A stretch of 64,000 nucleotides of DNA from Diphasiastrum complanatum (lineage: Eukaryota > Streptophyta > Lycopodiopsida > Lycopodiales > Lycopodiaceae): the NCBI GenBank assembly GCA_029204225.1, contig CM055102.1, positions 32,110,607 to 32,174,606 on the forward strand, written 5' to 3'. The translations under genes were made by a program, and so were the position numbers. Shown in pieces: positions 56,750-64,000 of the stretch. The notes below the pieces were generated by a model. That model worked only from the letters and a program-made list of their open reading frames with translations, ran no database searches and was not told the origin of the DNA. Each line of letters opens with the position of its first letter. Position 1 is the first letter of the stretch.

Positions 56750-58510
56750 CTAATGTGGACCAAGCATTGATCTTGAGATAAGACCAAGATTAGACCTATG
56801 CTTTGAGAAGGCACTTTTGCAAAGTAGCTTTGTGAGAAGATCAGCAATACACAAAGCTGTGTCGACATTTTTAAGTTGATTTCACCTCCAATGAGCTTTT
56901 CCCTTACAAAACAGTGTGCCACTTCTATATGCTTGCTTCTTTTATGAAAAATATGATTGTTTGCAAGAGCTTGTGCCGATATGTTGTCACATTTGATCAA
57001 GGGAAGATCATCCTCTTTGATGCACTTTACCTTCATGATTAACCTCTTGATCCAAAGCACCTCTTTAGTTGTTGTAGTGAGTGCTTTGTACTCGGCCTCA
57101 CAAGATGATAGAGATATGGTATCCTGCCTCTTTGAAAGCCAAGACACGAGATTGCCTCCAAGAAAGATAGTATATGCATTAATGGACTTTCGATCCATTT
57201 TATCACTAGCAAAATCAGAATCTGAATAGCCAACAATGGTTAGATCTTCATTCTTGTACAATAAACCATAATCTTGAGTAGAAGATACATATCTTAGAAC
57301 TCTCTTGGCCATCTTCCAATGTTGGATCTTGGGATCTTGCATAAATTGACTCAATTTGTGCACACAATAGCTCAAATCGGGTCTAGTGATAGTAATCCAA
57401 ATTAAAGAGCCTATAAGACTCCTATAAAGTGTGATGTGTTGATGGAGCCATCATGATTGTACTTGACCTTGAACACCCACTTGCATTGAATGATATGCAT
57501 GTCAGGTGGTGGATCCACTAGCTCCCATGTGTGGTTGGTGATCAAGGCATCATATTCAATCTTCATGGCCTCATACCACATTTGGTATTGAGGGCTTCTT
57601 GAACATCTTTGGGCTCCTCATGAGAAACAAAATAAGCATGGTGGAATCAAGATCCACTTGTTCTCCTTTGTCATCATAAGTGAGCCTCTTGGGCTTGGAT
57701 CTCTCCCTCATTTATCTTCTAGGAGTGAAAATCCGAGGACTTCCATCTTCAAATCTTGACTCCTCCATATGTTGATTGTCTTCAATAACAATAGGTGATA
57801 GATTTTGAGGTTGCTTGATCTCGGCCCCTCCAAGATTGGACTTTTCTTCTTCATGAAAAACTACATCTCTACTATCAATTACTTTAGAGGTAGAGAGCAT
57901 GTAGATTCGATAGGCTTTCTTGTTGGATGAATATCCAACCATTACTCCTTGGCTTGCACAAGGATAATCCTTCTTTCTCGTTTCCAAGGGAATATGGACA
58001 AAGCATATGCATTTAAATACTCTAAGGTGTTCAACCTTAGGTTTCTTCAAATAGAGTGCTTCATATGGTGACTTTCCTCCAAGTGCAACATGAGGGAGTC
58101 TATTGCATAGATAGTTTGAACAATTGATAGCCTCACCCCAAAAGTCTTTTGCAAAGATGCCTCAATTCTGATGGTTTTGGCACATTACCCCATTTTGAGA
58201 TGGTGTATATGCACAAGAAAACTCCCTTTTAATGCCTTCAAGCTCACAATAATCATGAAATTTATTGGAAGTGTACTCACCACCTCCATCACTTCTAAGA
58301 ATTTTGATTTTGTAAGAAAATTGCTTTTCAACTAGAGCTTTGAACTTGAGGAAATATTCAAACACCATAGATTTTGAAGCTAGAAGATATACCCAAGTAA
58401 ATCTAGTGACATCATCAATGAAAGTTACAAAGAAGTAGCACCACCCTTGCTCTTTGAAGATGAGAAGTGCACATCCGAGTGTATGAGCTCCAATGGATGT
58501 GTAGTCTTGT
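56750..58510 (-). pseudogene. copia family 1 (B): integrase and RNase H, RT deleted
   Basis: Near-identical to copy A. Integrase: KIKILRSDGGGEYTSNKFHD and KPKVEHLRVFKC. The catalytic VAERKN segment is lost by a small deletion near 58190. The linker is RIYMLSTSKVIDSRDVVFHE. About 660 bp of RT, corresponding to 8035-8690 of copy A, are deleted at 57438. The RT end and RNase H (57375-56800) are better preserved than in copy A (MDRKSINAYTIFLGGNLVSW; RSKHIEVAHCFVREKLIGGE). The fragment stops at 58510. Confidence 0.88.
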
Positions 58511-58965
58511 CAAGCATATGTATTTCGTGTACCTACAAGTTAAAGGGTTGGATGTCATCCGTAATACGTTTATGCACCAACCAGTTTTGAAGTGTGAGAA
58601 ACTATTTCATATATTCACTTTGCCATCTAGTGGTATGGCTTAAGTGTACCACAAAACAGTGTGTCGTGTAGTGTTCTTCCAGTTTGACACTTTTTGGGTA
58701 GTCTTTATAAGAAAGTGTGCCAATTCTTTGTTTTGCAAGTAGGAGATATTTTAAAGAAATGATTTTGACAAAAAACCCTTTTGTATTTAAAATGTTCACC
58801 GCATAGAATCATTGAGTTTCTTAGATCTTTGTATTGGCATCTCAGATCTTTTTTGAAATCGGTTACCACCCTAAAGCTAGTTTGTACCACAATATGTTTT
58901 TTTTGTCATGGACATTGTTTGCTAAAAAAAAAAACTCGCAAAACTCGCAATGTAATTACTTGCAA
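58511..58965. other. No recognised gene
   Basis: AT-rich segment between the truncated copia B and the gypsy integrase. Possibly the LTR or 3' region of the gypsy element, but no TG...CA ends or polypurine tract could be fixed. Confidence 0.35.
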
Positions 58966-58969
58966 TTTG

Positions 58970-61060
58970 TCAGGCCTCGCCTCGCGGGTAGTATGGGGTA
59001 GATGTTTTATGCACTATTCCAAATAAATGCATCATTTTCTCTACTGTGTCACTTATGAAGTGCGGGCCTCTATCAGAAACAATCTCCAATGAACATCCAA
59101 ACCTTGTTAGGATGTTATTAAATATAAACTTTGTTGTGGATTGTGCAGTATTATTCCGCAAAGCTTTTGCTTCCACCCACTTCGTTGCATAATCCATGGC
59201 CACTACGATGTACTGATGACCGTTTGCTGATGGTGGATTAATTTTTCCAATAAAATCCAGCCCCCATCTTTGAAATATCCCAATTGGCTTCAAGTGTACC
59301 AATGGATAGTCCATTGTAGGTATCAGTCTCTCTTGTCATTGATAAGCATCACACTTTATACAAGTCATTACCGTATCTTTCCATACCTTGGGCCACCAAA
59401 ATTCATCTTGGAAAATTTTGCGCACTGTGATCTCAAAGGAATGGTGACCTCCTGTGAACCCAGAATGTGCCTCATCAATTATGGATGCCACATCCTTAGA
59501 TTGTACACAGCATCTTAAAATATGATCTTGACCCCACTTATATAGTCGGCCCTCGATGATTTGAAAAGTGCGTGCTTTCCAAATTAATTGACATCGTTGA
59601 GATTTTTTAAAATGAGCTGGAAATATATCCTTCGCTAAATAATCAAATAAATCTATATACCAAGAGTCCATTACTAATTTTGAAGCAAATAGCTATGCAT
59701 TCGGCATTTCATCAACGCCTTCCTCCTCATCACTTGTTTCAATCCGGGATGTCTAGTCCGCTACCATGTGCACCTTCCCTAGTCAGATACGAACATCAAA
59801 TTCAAACTCTTTGAATAGTCTCATCCATCACGTAATCATGTCTACAATTGGAATAGTCTCATCCATCACGTAATCATGTCCACAATTGTAGATTTATGCA
59901 TAAGATACAACAATGGCTGATGATCCATATATACCACGAATTTATTATCCAATAGAAAGTGACAAAATCTTCGAAGAGCAAATATTAAACTTAGCGCTTC
60001 CCTTTCTGTTGTCAAGTAGTTTTTCTCAGCCGACATCAATTGTTTACTCGCATAATATACTAGATGATCATAACATTTTTGCTCTCCTAGTTGCGCAAAA
60101 ACATAACCAACCGCTTGAGAGACGTCCACATGAATATGAAAAGGTTTACTCCAATCTGGTGGTCGCAATATTGGTGTGTTTATTAAGGCATCAATCAGAT
60201 CATGGAGTGCCTTATATCATTTAATGGTTACTTTATAAACTGCCCCTTTTTTCAAAACTTCATACAAGAAATGAGTCCTATCTGAATACGCGTAAATGTA
60301 GGATTGGGGATACCCTATCATTCCCAGGAACGTTTGTATTTCCTTTGGCAATTTAGGAAATCTCTTATTCTTAATAACCTCAATTTTTGTCAGATCGATG
60401 GACAATCCCTCCTTTGAAATGATTTTTCCCAAGAGGACCCCTCTTCACACACAGAAACTGCATTTCTCCGGATTGAGGCTAATCCCATATTCGTAACATC
60501 TTTGAAAACATTTTTCAAGGTAATCTAAATGGTCATCAACATCACAGTACAACCAAAAGTCATCCAAAAATATTTTCATAAATCGATCCAAATAATCATA
60601 GAATGCTTTTGTCATGACCTTGTGAAAAGCTGCGGGTGAATTTTTTAATCCCAATGACATCACCTTATATGCATATGCTCCCCATTCCGTAATAAATGTC
60701 ATCTTCTCCTTGTCCTTCTCCACAATCTGAATTTGATTATATTCGCTGAAACCATCCAGAAAGCTATATAACTCGTGTCCCGCAACCTCATCCAAGATTT
60801 GCTCCGTTAATGGCAATGAAAAGTGATCTTTTATAGTGAAGGCATTAAGTTTGGGGTAATCCACACAAACCCGCAAATTGCCATTCTTTTTCGGCACGAT
60901 CACAATAGGGCTCAAAGCCAGGTAATCTATTGCATATATGAACCCAACCTTCACTAGTTTTTCAATTTTGGCTCTCACATGATCTACGTGTTTCGAATTC
61001 ATTCTATACCTCTGTTGTCGAATTGGCCTCACATCAATGGTTACATCGATAGTGTGCTGA
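58970..61060 (-). pseudogene. Ty3/gypsy element 2: RT, RNase H, integrase
   Basis: Minus strand. The RT ORF (61060-60445) has VDHVRAKIEKLVKVGFIYAI, IVIVPKKNGNLRVCVDYPKL, MSLGLKNSPAAFHKVMTKAF and catalytic FLDDFWLYCD. RNase H (60168-59866) has HIHVDVSQAVGYVFAQLGEQ and the conserved YASKQLMSAEKNYLTTEREA. Integrase has a zinc-finger region (59671-59336; GGHHSFEITVRKIFQDEFWW, CIKCDAYQ) and core (59314-58970; GLDFIGKINPPSANGHQYIV, AMDYATKWVEAKAL, SDRGPHFISD). Breaks near 60440, 60215, 59840 and 59335. Upstream of 61060 the frame runs into CACTA repeat sequence, so gag and protease are lost. Confidence 0.9.
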
Positions 61061-61310
61061 TAAACCTGCGACGTCCATGTCAGACGTTGCAATGCGACGT
61101 CTAGGTCAACACCTGTTCCCGTCACCGAAATTTGGTTCTGTGGTGTCCGGCACGTCATGTCTGTCGGACTGCGACGTATTTTAAAGTCGTCAGATTCCGA
61201 TGACCTTATAGCGACGTTTTTTTCCGACGTCCGCAATGAATTAAAAAAAAATTATACCCGCGATTCACATCACAAAACACGTCGCAAATCGCGGCGGGTG
61301 TTGTTGTGGC
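61060..61310. repeat. CACTA-type subterminal repeats, isolated end
   Basis: gcgacgtccatgtcagacgttgcaatgcgacgtc, cggactgcgacgt, agcgacgttttttccgacgtcc: the same CGTCGGA/TCCGACG vocabulary as at 18240-18540 and 21225-21516. The following aattatacccgcgattcac...cacgtcgcaaatcgcggcggg includes another inverted pair. Only one end is present. Confidence 0.6.
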
Positions 61311-61383
61311 TCTTAGAATGCAATTTCAAACTTGCAATCCAGCTCGGGCCATGTTCTTGAAGTTGAGATTGAACGCAGTAAGA

Positions 61384-62395
61384 ATGGAAGAAAGTGAATC
61401 AGTGGGATCTTTCATCACCAGGATAAAGGAGCTGAGAGATCAACTTGTGGCAATTGATTAGGGACGTTGAATTGGTACATACCACAATGAGCGGTGTCTC
61501 GGAAGAGCTACAGATGTTTGTGAGCGGCATTCCTTCGAGGGAGAGATTGCCTACTTTTGAAGACTTCCACGGAATAATGTTGCAAGAAGAGCAGCGTCCC
61601 GAAGTGGTGAAGTCAAGGCAAACCCCACAGGAGGATCAAGCCTTGCTTGCTAAAGGAAAGCAAAAAGGATGGAAGAGAATTCCCAAGAAATCCAAGGATG
61701 ATGATGACAAGGGAGAGTCGTCATCAAAAGGGAAAAAGAAGAAGAAAGACAAATGTTAGTATTGCCACAAACCGGGTCATTGGGCACGCGAGTGTTACAA
61801 GAAGAAAGCGGACATAAAGGTGGGAAAAGTGACTCAGCGAGGCAACATTGCCGAAGATGATGGAGAAGATGACGAGACAAGTGTCTTCTCATCGGCATTG
61901 ACATCCCAGGTTGATGATGGTGCCAGATGGTTCATAGATTCAGGCGCCACAAGGCATATGACTGGTAAACGTGATTAGTTTGAGAAATTCTCACCAATCC
62001 ATGATGGGGATAAGGTCACTCAAGCCAATGGGGAGGAATGCCAAATACAGGGTGTGGGCAATGTACATGTGCAGTTTCCTGATGGTAAAATCAAGAACAT
62101 CCCTAATGTGTTTTATGTTCCTGGACTCAAAAAGAGTTTGCTTTCTGTTGGAGTAATGGCTAATCAACATCTTAAAGTTGAATTTGTCAAGGATGGATGC
62201 TTTATGAGGGATATGAACCACAATCATAAAGTGGTGGCGAAAGGTTATAGAGATAGTGATTGTGGCCTTTATAAATTGGATGCTGCAAAACCAGGAGAAT
62301 ATGGTTTGGCTATCTCAACAGCATCTTAATCTGAGTTGTGGCACATAAGACTTGGTCATTTGAACTATGGAAACTTGAGATTGATGGCGAAGCTG
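61384..62395 (+). pseudogene. Ty1/copia family 5: gag C-terminus, protease, integrase start
   Basis: Plus strand. Gag C-terminal half starts near 61384 (EESESVGSFITRIKELRDQL) and 61445-61759, ending in a basic region. A TAG follows, then the CCHC knuckle YCHKPGHWARECYK. Protease ARWFIDSGATRHMTGK lies near 61925-61970. The rest of the protease region is 62054-62329 (IPNVFYVPGLKKSLLSVGVM), and the integrase start is LWHIRLGHLNYGNLRLMAKL. In-frame stops at about 61758, 61977 and 62328, two of which look like TGG-to-TAG type changes. Cut at 62395 by a copia family 2 LTR fragment. Confidence 0.88.
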
Positions 62396-62959
62396 CCAAA
62401 TATACAAATATGATCAAAATCATTAGAGAAAATTTGGCTCTGGAAAATGCCCATATAAGAATTGCCACTAGGATGACAATTTTTTGGCAATTTAAAATAC
62501 TGAAATAAAATCTTTTTCTACTTGCAGTCCTGCCCACACAATCTTCGATGGTTAGCTATTATGTGCATAATATAGTCTGTGGCTGTAAAAAGTCGGGTTC
62601 AAAATGGTCAACTGCGCTTGAAAGAGATATCGGGTTGACCAAGTTTTGACCAACCAAAACTTTGACTGGCCATAACTTCTTCATCATAGCTTGGAACTGG
62701 GTCATGTTGGGTGTCATTAAAAAGCTCTCGTCGAGGGCTTTCTAATTGCATTGTAATCGTCTCAATCCGACCTACCATTCAAAAGTTACGCTATTATTTT
62801 GCTGAGTTGCATACTATACTATAGATAAAATGGCTTATTTACGGGCTGCCCGCAATGCAAAATTACAAAATCTTCTAAAAAAAAATAAGTATCTTTTTGA
62901 AAGGCCCCTTTTGTACTCAAATTTTCTCTAATGAGCAAAACTAGTTGAAATCTTTCACA
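62396..62959 (-). repeat. copia family 2 LTR fragment (copy C) with an insertion
   Basis: The start TGTGAAAGATTTCAACTAG (62959, after polypurine tract GAAGAGGGAG) and the piece 62396-62421 (gccaaatatacaaatatgatcaaaat) match the LTR at 47935-47983. They are separated by the MITE-like insertion at 62422-62932. Confidence 0.65.
62422..62932. mobile_element. 511-bp MITE-like element
   Basis: Terminal inverted repeats of 15 bp: ATTAGAGAAAATTTG at 62422-62436 and its exact reverse complement at 62918-62932. It interrupts the copia 2 LTR between two pieces that are adjacent in the copy at 47935-47983. It has no ORF of note. Superfamily is uncertain because no target duplication could be fixed. Confidence 0.7.
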
Positions 62960-63718
62960 CTCCCTCTTCAACTAGTTTAAGCACAGACTTTGAAAACACT
63001 CCAAGTGAAGTACTATGCTTCATGAACAAGTCATTTCGCAATGCTTTGGTGAAGATATCAGCTACACGTTCCCTTGAGGACACATGTTGAAGCTCCACCT
63101 CCTTTGCCATGACTTGCTCCCTCACAAAGTAATATGCCACCTCAATATGCTTACTCCTAGCATGAAAGATAGGATTGGTTGCCAACCTTTGGGCTGATAG
63201 ATTGTCACAAAAGATAACTGGACTCTTTGAAAAATCCAGCAAGTGAAGATCCTTGATCATCCTCTTGATCCATACCATCTCCTTTGTGCAAATTGAATGT
63301 GTAAGAGCTTTGTACTCGACCTCACTAGATGACAATGAGATAGTGGCTTGTTTCTTCGACATCCATGTAGCTCCATCACCTATAAAAATACAATGAGCAC
63401 TAATGGATTTCCTATCCATTTTATCTCTAGCATAGTCTGAATCTGAAAATCCAAACAAGTTAGGTGATGATCCCTCATACAATATGCCAAAATCTCAAGT
63501 TCCAATGATGTACCTCAAAACTCGTTTCCCTAGCTTCCAATGCTCCTCACTAGAATCTTGCATGAATTGGGTCAATTTTCCAGCTCAATAGCTTACATCT
63601 GGTCTTGTAATGGCTAGATAGATGAGTGAATCAACTAGCTTTCTATAGAGAGTAATGTCCTCAAAAAATCTTTCATTACCTCTTATAGTTAGCATTACAT
63701 TTGACTCCATAGGTGTAT
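62960..63718 (-). pseudogene. copia family 2 (C): RT end and RNase H
   Basis: From 63718 leftwards: NTPMESNV, YRKLVDSLIYLAITRPDVSY (the conserved copia RT tail), HWKLGKRVLRYI. RNase H follows (LFGFSDSDYARDKMDRKSIS, MSKKQATISLSSSEVEYKAL, NPIFHARSKHIEVAYYFVRE, ADIFTKAL), ending at 62955 with LVEEGV over the polypurine tract. RNase H is open over 175 codons. A stop near 63585 and another near 63495 break the RT part. The upstream part is cut at 63719 by an inverted LTR. Confidence 0.88.
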
Positions 63719-64000
63719 TGTGAGAGATTTCAACTAGTTTAGTCTAGTTTAGTCACATTTTGGTAAATTGTCAACAAGAGGCCAAAACTCATTTTAGACT
63801 TAGAGATAAACTTTTTGAGGTTATATTAGTTTAAAATACATTCAATAAACACTTTTGGAAAGTGTGGGAAAGTTGGTAGTCAAGTTTGAGAGAGATTCAA
63901 ATTTGAACTTTGTGTACATTGAATCTAGACCCAAAGATAGTAGGATTTACATTTTGGAGGGAAAGCCAAGTGGCCAAATAGGGTTTGAAACTCTATAAAA
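63719..64000 (+). repeat. copia family 2 LTR in inverted orientation, runs off window
   Basis: TGTGAGAGATTTCAACTAG begins at 63719 in plus orientation and continues as the reverse complement of the LTR at 47700-47983 (for example ggaaagtgtgggaaagt, ttggagggaaagcc). It is inserted in the RT of copia 2 copy C, so a family member has jumped into its own relative. Confidence 0.75.

Overview
This window looks like nuclear DNA of a land plant with a large, repeat-rich genome. A gymnosperm-like genome would fit, but the sequence does not prove the lineage. The evidence is one intact plant germin-like gene, many layers of Ty1/copia and Ty3/gypsy retrotransposons, a CACTA-type DNA transposon and clean GT/AG introns. 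I see no bacterial or organelle features.

Layout. 1-3.5 kb: gypsy RT relic and a probable solo copia LTR. 3.6-4.5 kb: germin-like gene, the only clearly intact host gene. 4.6-6.1 kb: copia debris. 6.1-11.3 kb: proline-rich coiled-coil module followed by copia family 1. 11.9-15.1 kb: histone H3-fold gene with a very long polyproline tail, a 33-bp GC-rich hairpin, and a decayed acidic 'partner' gene on the other strand. 15.3-17.9 kb: spliced transposase-like gene. 18.2-21.5 kb: CACTA-like derivative with (A)CGTCGGA/TCCGACG(T) subterminal repeats. 21.5-31.3 kb: copia family 2 carrying two later insertions whose target-site duplications can be read: a gypsy element (GCTCC) and a gag-only LTR element (TCTTT). 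31.3-33.9 kb: second, diverged H3-like/partner pair, head to head. 34.2-42.7 kb: copia remnants of several families. 43-45.9 kb: duplicated non-coding DNA. 45.9-47.3 kb: unrecognised broken multi-exon gene. 47.5-64 kb: further copia and gypsy remnants, a second copy of the proline-rich module, a CACTA end, a 511-bp MITE-like insertion and an inverted LTR at the window edge.

Most notable: two copies of an apparent two-gene cassette lie about 20 kb apart. Each pairs a divergent histone H3-like gene with an acidic protein of unknown function on the opposite strand. The two partners seem related at protein level but are strongly diverged. One H3-like protein keeps the whole histone fold behind a tail of about 217 residues. 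The other joins an H3-type N-terminus directly to helix alpha-2 and adds a basic C-terminus. Both partners are pseudogenised. I do not recognise this pairing as a described system. A selfish or captured gene family is one explanation. All homology statements are by-eye readings; no search or alignment program was run.
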